DNA from: Chitinophagaceae bacterium BSSC1
Lineage (GTDB): Bacteria > Bacteroidota > Bacteroidia > Chitinophagales > Chitinophagaceae
Reading direction: 5' to 3'
Length of the DNA: 64,000 bases
NCBI GenBank assembly: GCA_002256435.1
Contig: NKJC01000001.1
Coordinates: forward strand, 1,178,001-1,242,000
This document shows, piece after piece, positions 28,701 to 36,389 of the stretch. The translations under genes and the position numbers were made by a program. Position 1 is the stretch's first letter. Each line of letters starts with the position of its first letter. Below the pieces are notes generated by a model. That model had not been told where the DNA came from and searched no databases. It was given only the letters and a program-made list of their open reading frames with translations.

Positions 28701-28941
28701 CAGGATCAAGAATGGTCAGGACGTGATCAACTGGCCAAGTAAAATCAATGCAGAGTTTTTCAATATCAAAGGCGTAGCCGATGCTCCCAATCCAAAAATC
28801 ACCAGTGGTCTAAAAGCAAGACTGGCAGATCTTCAAAAAGAATGGGCTGCTGAAAAAGAAAAACTACAGGGCATTAAACAATCTATCAAAGACTACAATC
28901 AATTGTATCAGACTAAGCAATTGGATGCTATTCAACTTTAG
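25795..28941 (+). CDS. Large BNR/sortilin-type beta-propeller protein (copy 1)
   Basis: A 1,048-residue exported protein (signal peptide ending LTLAAQ). Residues ~40-760 consist of many propeller blades with Asp-box sequences (for example [37 protein letters not shown]). A beta-sandwich segment and a helical C-terminal tail (~900-1045) follow. The N-terminal phrase [13 protein letters not shown] is a hallmark shared with the copies at 39645 and 42980. Asp-box propellers occur in sialidases, sortilin-like and binding proteins; I see no sialidase catalytic set, so binding or scaffolding is more likely. It follows an ABC operon by 24 bases and ends in a strong terminator. Confidence 0.82.
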   Translation: MKQFFLAGLMGLSLTLAAQKKKEVAPAPVVVTSPDSMYAGLKWRNIGPFRGGRANAVSGVVKNDQRFYAGYTGGGVWMTDDGGGSWKNISDGFFKVGSIGDIAVSESDPNVVYVGTGEHAVRGVMTSYGDGVYKSTDAGKTWKNMGLEKTRHIADVVIHPSNPDVVFVAAQGTVHGNNNERGVYKSTDGGTTWKRTLYINDSTGIASLSMDMNNPRVLYAAAWEHRRFPWTVSSGGPGSAIYKSTDEGNTWTKLAGGLPASMGKIGVSVSRANSNRVFAIVETEKAKSGLYRSDDAGKSWSLLSNNQDISSRSWYYMKVFADPVNENLVYVLNAPVMRSIDGGKTFTPVRVAHGDTHDFWIHPTANNIIGLADDGGAEISFDRTRSWSSIMNQPTAQFYRVNTDNVFPYKVYGGQQDNSSVIIASRNNIGSLTERDWTFGPGCESAFLAFDPNNPLNVYGGCYQGYIELLDRKNGEIKNIQAYPTMNLAIEPKNMKYRFNWNAPIVVSAHDPNTVYHAGNVLFKTTNTGINWDVISPDLTRNEKSKQGPGGMPFTNEGAGGENYNTIFYVAESPISKGEIWTGSDCGFVQLTRDEGKTWSNVTPTGLPESQINSIEVSAFDKGTAYVSATRYKLNDYASYTYKTTDYGKTWTKITKGVQADDFIKVIREDKQNKNILYAGAERAFYLSNDAGNSWQQFQLNLPIVPVTDLMIRDNDLVAATAGRAFWILDDLSAIQQSAANLKEPSLQIFQPKVSYKYGGGNGLPESNYSAGQNAAEGVILDYVLPKLGEKDTVSLSIVDASGKIIRTYSNLEDENYSKYPGGPAPKEPLSVEKGHNRFLWDFRTEIPKPDVKGVYIFGDYRGYAVAPGNYTARLTHNKTVKEVAFKVLPNPGITASDADWKEQQGILETITASISEIHQSVIDLRKVKQQLQHYADVYKDNKQADSLVSKAKSLVKSIDEWESNIVESRIKNGQDVINWPSKINAEFFNIKGVADAPNPKITSGLKARLADLQKEWAAEKEKLQGIKQSIKDYNQLYQTKQLDAIQL

Positions 28942-28952
28942 GTACAACTTTA

Positions 28953-28990
28953 AAAAAAGAACCCCAACCATTCAGTTGGGGTTCTTTTTT
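28953..28990. terminator. Bidirectional intrinsic terminator
   Basis: Perfect 16-bp arms (28953-28968 and 28975-28990), with a GC-rich core (GAACCCCAAC) and A6/T6 outer ends, around a 6-base loop. The T-run on each strand makes it work both for the BNR gene ending at 28941 and for the susD gene ending at 29006. Confidence 0.85.
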
Positions 28991-29005
28991 CCATGAATCC
29001 TTTAA

Positions 29006-30598
29006 TTACCATCCGGGGTTCTGACCCAATGCAGGGTTCAAAGTCTTTTCTTTCTGTGGTACAGGCCACAAATAATGTTTAGCAGCACTAAATGTTTTTA
29101 CAACACTCGGCACTTCCACTACAACAGGCGCACCAGCACTATAATAAGTTATCCCAAATACTTTTCCTGGCATCACAGTTTCAGCTGTTTTCCATCTGCG
29201 AATATCAAACAAATGCCATCCCTCAAAAGCCAATTCAATGGTGCGTTCTAAACGTACTGCAGCTCTAAGTTCAGTTTGTGTTAATGTGTTTGGCAATGCA
29301 GGCAAACCAACATCTGTTCTGGTTCTTACTTTATTAATGGCATCAAATACGGTTGCGTCTATTTGATTTAGTTCAATTTTTGCTTCCGCATATGTTAATA
29401 ATACTTCTGCATAACGGAGTAGGATAAAGTTCAATCCTGAAGCACCTGGTGCTGCAAAATCTTCTGCGCTACAATATTTTTTCAAAGAGAAACCTGTGGT
29501 GGTATTGTATTGTGTTTTTCCAATTTCGTCTCCTCCGCCACTACCTGGAATTGGTCTAAATAAGATGCCACTAGGAAGCGGATCTCCGTCTAAATAACTG
29601 GTGAAACGCAAGCGGGGATCTCTATTCAAATAAGGATTTTGTGGATCAAACCCTGATGTAGGATCTGAAATGGCTTTTCCATTTTTCATAGTGTACAAAT
29701 CAACCAAGGCCTTAGTAGGAACATAGTTACTACCAGAACTTTTCTGACTGTATGGACCCATAAAAGAGAATGCATTCTGGGTAATGGTACCAGTTAAAAA
29801 TTGCTTGTCTAATACTACTTCTGCACTATTCTCACTGGCAACACTAAATAGTTTTCCATATTCTGGCAACAAGGAATAAACGCCTAAATCAATCACTTGT
29901 TTAGCAGCAGCTGCAGCATCGGCATACCTACCAGCCCATAAATCAGCCCTTGCTTTCAAAGCCAAAGCAGCTCCTTTTGTAATTCTTCCCTTGTCGGCAG
30001 CTGCATAAGTAGTTGGCAATAAGGCAGCAGCTTCTGTTAACTCCTTATCTATAAAATCCCAAACCGTTTTTGCAGCAGTTCTTGTAACTTCTTTACCATC
30101 GGCAGCACTAATATTGGTTGTGATTAAAGGTACGTCTCCGTAAAGCCCTACTAACTTAATATAAAAATAAGCACGCAGGGTTCTTGCTTCTCCTTTAAAC
30201 TGACCCATCAGTGCAGTATTGGTAGAAGGAATTTTGTCAATATTGTCTAACAAGAAATTGGCCAAATAAATACCTCTATAGCCAGCGGTCCATTCTGTTT
30301 GGATTCTAGAATGAGAAGCATCATAAGTACCATTCTCAATATTGTATTCCGCGGTGAAGGTTGTATTGGTATGCCCAATTTCTGTAACACCGTCTAGGTT
30401 AAACAGATTTACTGCATCTAAACTTGGATAAATAGCGTTGACTGCTGAACGCGCGTCTGATTCTGTTTTCCAATAAATTTCAGAAGAAATTCTATCGTTG
30501 GGTAGTGTTTCTAATACTGCTTTTTTGCATCCACTCAAACTTGTTAGTGTTGAGAATGCTAGGATGGCTATATAAGATTGATATTGTTTCATGTTCAA
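29006..30598 (-). CDS. SusD/RagB family glycan-binding lipoprotein
   Basis: A 530-residue outer-membrane lipoprotein (lipobox LSGC at residue ~24) of the SusD/RagB family. Visible features are the N-terminal helical SusD-like part (YWKTESDARSAVNAIYPSLD; FKGEARTLRAYFYIKLV) and the C-terminal conserved end (RLERTIELAFEGWHLFDIRRW; HYLWPVPQKE). It covers the extracellular face of the SusC channel and captures the substrate. It starts 11 bases after susC ends, forming the usual susCD pair. The substrate is not deducible from sequence; the adjacent sulfatase suggests a sulfated glycan. Confidence 0.93.
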   Translation of the reverse strand: MNMKQYQSYIAILAFSTLTSLSGCKKAVLETLPNDRISSEIYWKTESDARSAVNAIYPSLDAVNLFNLDGVTEIGHTNTTFTAEYNIENGTYDASHSRIQTEWTAGYRGIYLANFLLDNIDKIPSTNTALMGQFKGEARTLRAYFYIKLVGLYGDVPLITTNISAADGKEVTRTAAKTVWDFIDKELTEAAALLPTTYAAADKGRITKGAALALKARADLWAGRYADAAAAAKQVIDLGVYSLLPEYGKLFSVASENSAEVVLDKQFLTGTITQNAFSFMGPYSQKSSGSNYVPTKALVDLYTMKNGKAISDPTSGFDPQNPYLNRDPRLRFTSYLDGDPLPSGILFRPIPGSGGGDEIGKTQYNTTTGFSLKKYCSAEDFAAPGASGLNFILLRYAEVLLTYAEAKIELNQIDATVFDAINKVRTRTDVGLPALPNTLTQTELRAAVRLERTIELAFEGWHLFDIRRWKTAETVMPGKVFGITYYSAGAPVVVEVPSVVKTFSAAKHYLWPVPQKEKTLNPALGQNPGW

Positions 30599-30609
30599 TA
30601 ATTTAGGGA

Positions 30610-33600
30610 TTAGAAATTGATGTTAGCACCAATGGTTACCAATCGGGTTTGTGGAAAATAAGTGACCCTTCCAGATTCTGCTTCCGGGTCCAAACTCCAT
30701 TCATTCAATTTGGAGAAAGTAACTAGGTTAGTTGCAGAAGTGTATACATTGGCTCCCTTGATACCCAATTTCTTGCTTAGTTCTGGAGAAAGGGTATAGG
30801 TCAATTGAATGTTTTTCAACCTTAAATATGAACCATCAATGATTTGTCTATCAGAAGTATTAACGTTGCGTTGATCACTTTTTCTAGGCAATGGAAATTT
30901 GGCGTTGGTATTGGTTGGGGTCCAATAATTGCCTGCAAAGATTTGATGGGTAAATCCTTCAAATATTCCCATCTCTGCTAAGGCACCAGAAATACGCGTA
31001 TCTACTTTTGCGGCACCTTGGAAGAATATGTTCAAACTAAAATTGCGGTAGCTTACTTCACTGTTTAAACCAAATGTGAATTTTGGAAATGGATTACCAA
31101 TCATAGTCATATCATCGGCATTGATTTTTCCATCATTATTAAGATCTACATATTTAACGTCTCCTGGTTTTGTACCAGTTGCAATAGTTGGATAAGAAGC
31201 TATTTCAGCAGCAGTTTGAAAATATCCATTTGTTTTATATCCCCAATGGGCATTAAATGGCAATCCCTCTGCAACAATATATCTTGGGTCAAGATCTGAA
31301 CCAGAGATAAATGGTCCTGAACCTTTTAAATCAACTACATTATTGGTACTGATAGCAAAGTTTCCAAGAAAACTATATTGTACTTTGTTGCTATTGTTTT
31401 TGTAACCCAGCGTAAATTCCCAACCCTTGTTATCAATAATACCAGCGTTTTGGTTAGAAGAAGTAAATCCAGTAACAGCAGGAAGTGGTAGTGCCAACAA
31501 AATTCCTTCGGTTCTTTTCTTATAGTAGTCAATACTAAAGTTCCAGTGGTTGTTAAATAGGGTACCATCAATTCCCAAATCGGTCTGTGTATTGGTTTCC
31601 CAAGTGATGGTTCTGTCTGCCAGAGAGGTAGCAGAGAATGAAGTAACTGCAGCACCACCAAATGTATAAGACCCTGAGGAGAGTGATGAATAATAACTAT
31701 ACAAGGGTACTGTTTGGTTTCCTGTTTGTCCCCATGAACCACGCAGTTTCAATTCATTTACGGGTAGGTTTAATTTTTGGAAAAATGATTCCCTAGACAA
31801 TCGCCAAGCGGCAGAAAAAGAAGGGAAGAAACTATATTGGTTTTCTTCAGCAAACCTAGAAGATCCGTCATACCTACCATTTACTTCTAGCAAGTATTTG
31901 CTATCATATGCATAGTTAAATCTTGCAAAGTAGGAACGCAAGCCGTATTCATAATCTGATCCTCCATTGGTCTTGGTAGCATCATTAGTACCTTGACCCA
32001 GAGACTGGATATCGTTATTATAAAAGCGTTCGCGATAGGCAGAAATACTATTACCATTATTATAGATTTCTGAAAATCCTAACAATCCTTTGAACTCGTG
32101 TTTCTTGATTGTCTTTTGATAATTAGCCAAGAAGTTGGTGGTTAATTCTGTAAATCTAGAACGGCTTTCAGTGAGTAAGTTATTAGCAACTGTTACGGTA
32201 CCACCAGTAATGGCGTCTTTGTTGCTATAGGCATTCTGGTAAGCTTTCTGTTCTTGGTAATTGAACACACCAGATACTTGTCCGGTAAGCGTTAGATTCT
32301 TGATTACTTCATAATCCAATTTTGCTGTTCCGTATAAATAATGGGTACTGATTTTATTATAGCCTGTTTTTTCCAAGAACATCAATGGGTTATTGTTTTG
32401 TGGACTTAGGCCATAAGTACCATCATCATATTTGGGAACCGTCCATTGAGATCCGTGTAAAAAATAGTTGAAAGCATCTCCCCTATATGGACTATTAGAA
32501 TAGTTGAAACGATAGTTCAGGTCTGTGCTCATTTTTAATTTATCAGAAATTTTCAAGTCATTATTCACCCTCATTTCACGAATGGATGCGTCATAACCTG
32601 GTGCAATTCCATCCTGACCAGATGAACGAAGACTCACCCTAGTTCTGCTATTTTCTCCACCACCACTAATTGAAATATTGTGGCTGTATTGAGGAGCAGA
32701 TCTTAATACATTTTGAAACCAAATATTGGGTAATGGGTATTTGTTTCTATCAGTTGCACTTACCCAAGCTTGAATACTTGATTCTTGGTAACGTGCCGGA
32801 ACAGTTAATCCTGAATTGGTGTAGGCCAACACTTGATAACGCATATAAGTTTCCAATTCCATTTGAACTGGATCATTGGTACTATTCTGTAAAGCAAAAT
32901 ATCCATTGTAGGTTACGGAAGTCTTACCTGCTTTACCTCTTTTGGTGGTAACTAAAATAACACCATTTGCAGCCCTTGATCCATAAATGGCAGTAGAGGA
33001 TGCATCTTTTAATACAGAAATGGTTTCCACATCTTCTGGATTGAGGTTAAAAAATGTTTGTTCAACCCCATCTACAATAATAAGCGGAGAGCTGTTACCA
33101 GAACTATTACCACTAAAAGTAGTGGTACCCCTGATACGCATGGTTGCGGAAGTTCTACCCGGTTCACCACCTCTATCAAGTACTGTTAATCCTGGAGCCT
33201 GACCCTGCAATGCTTGTTGCAGGTTAGATACTGGCCTTCTGGTTAGTTCAGCACCTTTGATTTGAGTTACTGAACTGGTCATGGTAATTTTTTTCTGGGC
33301 ACCATAACCAACCACTACAACGTCTTCCAATTCTGATTTAGTTGGAATCAATTGCAGTTCTAATGCACCTGAAATCTCAGATACATTGATGGTTCGGCTA
33401 CCAAAACCAACAGAGCTAATCACTAATTGGTCTGTAGACTTAGCACTGATGCTAAATTGACCAGCAGCATTGGTTTGGGTACCTGTTTTGGAGCCTTTGA
33501 CCAAAACGGATGCCCCTTCTAGGGGTGATTGGTCTACTGAGGAACGAAGCGTTCCCTTTACTAGGGTTTGTGCCATTGACTGGCCTGCAAAGAGCAAGAC

Positions 33601-33645
33601 AGCTGCAAGGGCAATAAGCAGTTTTTGGTAGGTTTTTTCAAACAT
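30610..33645 (-). CDS. SusC/RagA family TonB-dependent transporter
   Basis: A 1,011-residue outer-membrane transporter. It has a signal peptide (to ~25, ending SMAQ), a carboxypeptidase-regulatory-like domain (~27-105), the SusC signature VVVGYGAQKK (~110), a plug domain (~120-230, including RIRGTTTF and the DASSTAIYGSRAANGVILV segment) and a large C-terminal barrel. It imports oligosaccharides using TonB energy, together with the SusD lipoprotein encoded next. A perfect -7 element and a LacI-type operator lie upstream, and the divergent sulfatase and the nearby LacI gene complete a small polysaccharide-utilisation locus. Confidence 0.95.
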   Translation of the reverse strand: MFEKTYQKLLIALAAVLLFAGQSMAQTLVKGTLRSSVDQSPLEGASVLVKGSKTGTQTNAAGQFSISAKSTDQLVISSVGFGSRTINVSEISGALELQLIPTKSELEDVVVVGYGAQKKITMTSSVTQIKGAELTRRPVSNLQQALQGQAPGLTVLDRGGEPGRTSATMRIRGTTTFSGNSSGNSSPLIIVDGVEQTFFNLNPEDVETISVLKDASSTAIYGSRAANGVILVTTKRGKAGKTSVTYNGYFALQNSTNDPVQMELETYMRYQVLAYTNSGLTVPARYQESSIQAWVSATDRNKYPLPNIWFQNVLRSAPQYSHNISISGGGENSRTRVSLRSSGQDGIAPGYDASIREMRVNNDLKISDKLKMSTDLNYRFNYSNSPYRGDAFNYFLHGSQWTVPKYDDGTYGLSPQNNNPLMFLEKTGYNKISTHYLYGTAKLDYEVIKNLTLTGQVSGVFNYQEQKAYQNAYSNKDAITGGTVTVANNLLTESRSRFTELTTNFLANYQKTIKKHEFKGLLGFSEIYNNGNSISAYRERFYNNDIQSLGQGTNDATKTNGGSDYEYGLRSYFARFNYAYDSKYLLEVNGRYDGSSRFAEENQYSFFPSFSAAWRLSRESFFQKLNLPVNELKLRGSWGQTGNQTVPLYSYYSSLSSGSYTFGGAAVTSFSATSLADRTITWETNTQTDLGIDGTLFNNHWNFSIDYYKKRTEGILLALPLPAVTGFTSSNQNAGIIDNKGWEFTLGYKNNSNKVQYSFLGNFAISTNNVVDLKGSGPFISGSDLDPRYIVAEGLPFNAHWGYKTNGYFQTAAEIASYPTIATGTKPGDVKYVDLNNDGKINADDMTMIGNPFPKFTFGLNSEVSYRNFSLNIFFQGAAKVDTRISGALAEMGIFEGFTHQIFAGNYWTPTNTNAKFPLPRKSDQRNVNTSDRQIIDGSYLRLKNIQLTYTLSPELSKKLGIKGANVYTSATNLVTFSKLNEWSLDPEAESGRVTYFPQTRLVTIGANINF

Positions 33646-33697
33646 GGTTTGGCGTTTATGTTACTTAAATTATTACTTGAAATCCAGAAATCATAGC

Positions 33698-33709
33698 GCA
33701 ACCGATTGC
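33698..33709. promoter_or_regulatory. Putative LacI/PurR-type operator in the susC leader
   Basis: GCAACCGATTGC has the central CG and flanking GCAA/TTGC halves of LacI/GalR/PurR-type operators (GCAAnCGnTTGC). It lies 53-64 bases upstream of the susC ATG, downstream of the predicted transcription start near 33785. The LacI gene at 35265-36287 is the obvious candidate ligand-responsive binder. Confidence 0.5.
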
Positions 33710-33782
33710 ACAAAAAAGGATTTGCAATTTGGAAAAGCAAAGACTATTTTGTTAATGATAAAGAATTTTATTAGTCTAGTGT

Positions 33783-33814
33783 TTTGGTGGACAAATATAA
33801 ATTCAATATTTTTA
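33783..33814 (+). promoter_or_regulatory. Predicted sulfatase promoter overlapping the susC promoter
   Basis: TTTG (33783-33786) and TATTTTTA (33807-33814, 7 of 8 positions of TAnnTTTG including the motif backbone) are separated by 20 bases, with a start predicted about 16 bases before the GTG codon at 33837. It overlaps the divergent susC promoter. Confidence 0.35.
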
Positions 33815-33824
33815 GACTTCCAAA
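33792..33824 (-). promoter_or_regulatory. Predicted susC promoter
   Basis: Minus-strand -7 element TATATTTG (33799-33792) with TTTG (33824-33821) 21 bases upstream as the -33 element: both halves of the Bacteroidota consensus. The predicted start near 33785 gives a leader of about 140 bases. Confidence 0.55.
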
Positions 33825-33836
33825 AAAACTAGCTAC

Positions 33837-35261
33837 GTGAAAAAAATATTACTCTGCCTTTTTGCTATAACACTTGTCATTACTGTTTTTGCGGGCACCG
33901 AAGTAGAAAAGGGAAAATCTTCCAAACCCAATATCATCATTGTGAATTTTGACGATATGGGCTATGGTGACTTGGGAATCACTGGCGCAACGGGTTACCA
34001 AACACCGCAGATGGACCAGCTGGCAAAAGAGGGAACATTCTTTAGTCAATTCTATTCTGCACAAGCGGTATGCTCGGCATCACGCGCGGGATTATTAACC
34101 GGCTGTTATCCCAACAGAATTGGATTTAGTGGTGCTTTGGACCATACCAGTAAAACAGGGATCAACCCAGATGAAACCACATTGGCAGAAATGCTCAAGT
34201 CTAACGGTTATACCACAGCCGCTTTTGGAAAATGGCATTTGGGTCATTTAACGCCATTTTTACCAACGCATCAAGGTTTTGACTATTTCTATGGGATTCC
34301 CTATTCACACGATATGGTTCCCAACCACCCCAATGTGAAAAATTACTATCCACCCCTGCCTTTAATAGAGGGCGAGAAAACCATTGAAACCAATCCTGAT
34401 AGCACCAAATTCACTACCACTTTTACAGAAAGCACGGTGGCATTTATCAAAGAACACAAGAACAAACCCTTTTTTGTTTACCTGGCCCATCCCCTGCCAC
34501 ACGTGCCCATGGCGGTTTCTAGCAAGTTCAAGGGAAAGTCTGCGCAGGGATTGTATGGAGACGTGATCATGGAATTGGACTGGAGTATTGGACAGATTAG
34601 ACAAACCCTCAAAGCTTTAAAACTGGAAGAAAATACTTTACTCATAGTCACATCCGATAATGGCCCTTGGTTAAACTATGGTAATCACGCTGGAAGTGCT
34701 GGTGGCTTGCGCGAGGGCAAGGGAACTTCATGGGAAGGCGGCCAACGCGTGCCCTGTCTAATGGCATGGAAGGGAGTAGTTCCAGCTGGTGCTGTGATGA
34801 ACCAATTGGCTTCTGAGATAGATCTCTTGCCCACTATTGCGGCTATTACAAAAGCAGAATTACCCAAAAATAAAATTGATGGGGTCAATATTTTACCCCT
34901 ACTTAAAGGAGATGCTAAGGCTCAACCTAGAAAACAATTTCTCTATTACTATCGTGCCAACAATTTAGAAGCTGTAAGAAACGAGCAATACAAATTGGTC
35001 TTTCCACATCCAGGTAGAACCTATGAAGGATTTGCACCTGGCAAGGATGGTGTGCCGGGAAAAGCCAATGAAAATTTTGCTTTTGAAGGGGGCTTATTTG
35101 ACCTAAGACGTGATCCAGGTGAGCGTTATGACTTGAGTAAGAGTTTACCAGATGTTGTGGAGCAACTAACCAAAATTGCCAATGAAGCACGTGAAGACTT
35201 GGGAGATGTTCTCACAAATCATCCCGGAAAAAATAGGCGCGCTCCTGGTAAAGCTCAATAA
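33837..35261 (+). CDS. Sulfatase (formylglycine-dependent, S1 type)
   Basis: A 474-residue exported sulfatase. It begins with GTG, and the signal peptide ends around residue 20. Metal-binding N-terminus: IIIVNFDDMGYGDLG. The maturation motif is CSASR in AVCSASRAGLLTG, where the cysteine would become formylglycine; proline of the usual CxPxR is replaced by alanine, a known variant. Later motifs are GKWHLGH and TSDNGPW (metal ligands). It hydrolyses sulfate esters, probably on sugars, since it is divergent from a SusCD pair. No sulfatase-maturing enzyme (anSME or FGE) is encoded in this window. It converges with the LacI gene, with 3 bases between stops. Confidence 0.9.
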   Translation: MKKILLCLFAITLVITVFAGTEVEKGKSSKPNIIIVNFDDMGYGDLGITGATGYQTPQMDQLAKEGTFFSQFYSAQAVCSASRAGLLTGCYPNRIGFSGALDHTSKTGINPDETTLAEMLKSNGYTTAAFGKWHLGHLTPFLPTHQGFDYFYGIPYSHDMVPNHPNVKNYYPPLPLIEGEKTIETNPDSTKFTTTFTESTVAFIKEHKNKPFFVYLAHPLPHVPMAVSSKFKGKSAQGLYGDVIMELDWSIGQIRQTLKALKLEENTLLIVTSDNGPWLNYGNHAGSAGGLREGKGTSWEGGQRVPCLMAWKGVVPAGAVMNQLASEIDLLPTIAAITKAELPKNKIDGVNILPLLKGDAKAQPRKQFLYYYRANNLEAVRNEQYKLVFPHPGRTYEGFAPGKDGVPGKANENFAFEGGLFDLRRDPGERYDLSKSLPDVVEQLTKIANEAREDLGDVLTNHPGKNRRAPGKAQ

Positions 35262-35264
35262 TGA

Positions 35265-36287
35265 TTATTGCAAATAGGCTACTAAACTGGGTCTAATCTC
35301 TTCTGTCAAAAATTGGGCTGCCGTTGCTTGATCCGTTTTTTGATTCAACAAATGAATCATCATTTCCATGGCTTTTAATCCTTGGCTATACGGATACTGT
35401 TCCACTGAAACCATTGGTGGATAAGCCGTGTAGCTGGTAATGGGCAGGTTAGCATAACTAACAAATGCCATTTCTTTATTCACTTCAATATGTTGCTTAT
35501 TGGCATATTGCACAGCGTCCATATGTACATAATCATTAAAAGTGATTACAGCAGTTGGAGGATTTTTCAATGCCAATAATTTTTTCATGGCACGTTGGGT
35601 ACTATCCTTGCTAAAATCGGTAGTCTCTACCAATTGCATGTCTACTTTCAATTTCTGTTTAGACACTCCTTCAATATATCCATTTAATCTTTCTTTACTT
35701 GCTGACAATTTATCCGGGCCATTGATCAAGGCTATTCTTCTATAACCCTTGTTGAATAACCAACCAACCATGTCAACTGTGCCCTTGTACAAATTGCAAA
35801 ACACTTTGTGTGTCTTGTCTATATTGGGTACTCTATCAAAGTAGACAATAGGAATATTGTATTTCTCCAGCGCCAATAAATGGTCATATTTATTGGTCTC
35901 TTTGGCTAAGGATATGATTAAACCATCTACCCGCTGCTGCTTCATGGTTTCTACCACTTTCATTTCTCTTTCCAAATTGTCAAAGCTCTGACCAAATAAA
36001 ATGGTGTAATGCTGTTCCATGGCGGCTGTTTCCATACCACTAATGGCTTGAGAGAAAAACTCTTCTCTAATAGAAGGCATGATTACGCCAATGACAAAGC
36101 TTTTCTGTTGTTTAAAAAAAATGGCTTTAGGATTTGGCTCATAGCCCAGTTCCTTGGCGGTTTTCTGCACCAATTCTCTTGTACGTAATCCAATTCTGGG
36201 ATGATTGCTCAAAGCCCTAGATACCGTAGAAACAGAGAAATTCAATTTGTCTGCAATGGCTTTGAGTGTGGGGATTTGGTCTGACAT
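35265..36287 (-). CDS. LacI family transcriptional regulator
   Basis: A LacI-type regulator of about 340 residues. I set the start at 36287 (MSDQIPTLKAIADKL), because that puts the helix-turn-helix at the N-terminus; an upstream ATG at 36323 adds 12 unlikely residues. The DNA-binding part reads TLKAIADKLNFSVSTVSRALS with the following hinge helix. The remainder is a periplasmic-binding-protein-like sensor domain (IGVIMPSIREEFFSQAISG, then DGLIISLAKET). It most likely senses a sugar derived from the glycan handled by the adjacent SusCD/sulfatase genes. A matching operator is seen in the susC leader. Confidence 0.92.
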   Translation of the reverse strand: MSDQIPTLKAIADKLNFSVSTVSRALSNHPRIGLRTRELVQKTAKELGYEPNPKAIFFKQQKSFVIGVIMPSIREEFFSQAISGMETAAMEQHYTILFGQSFDNLEREMKVVETMKQQRVDGLIISLAKETNKYDHLLALEKYNIPIVYFDRVPNIDKTHKVFCNLYKGTVDMVGWLFNKGYRRIALINGPDKLSASKERLNGYIEGVSKQKLKVDMQLVETTDFSKDSTQRAMKKLLALKNPPTAVITFNDYVHMDAVQYANKQHIEVNKEMAFVSYANLPITSYTAYPPMVSVEQYPYSQGLKAMEMMIHLLNQKTDQATAAQFLTEEIRPSLVAYLQ

Positions 36288-36343
36288 TTGTAAGGTTGTA
36301 TCAACAAAGATGAGAAAAGTCATGATTTATTACTAATCCTTCT

Positions 36344-36381
36344 TTTAATTTTCAATCCGCTTAGTCATTTTGAAAATTAAA
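36344..36381. promoter_or_regulatory. 12-bp perfect inverted repeat upstream of the iron-sulfur gene
   Basis: TTTAATTTTCAA (36344-36355) and TTGAAAATTAAA (36370-36381) are exact complements with a 14-base spacer. The right arm ends 8 bases before the ATG at 36390, and the whole site lies between this gene and the divergent LacI gene. It could be an operator or an RNA hairpin blocking translation. Confidence 0.45.
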
Positions 36382-36389
36382 CAGGAATC

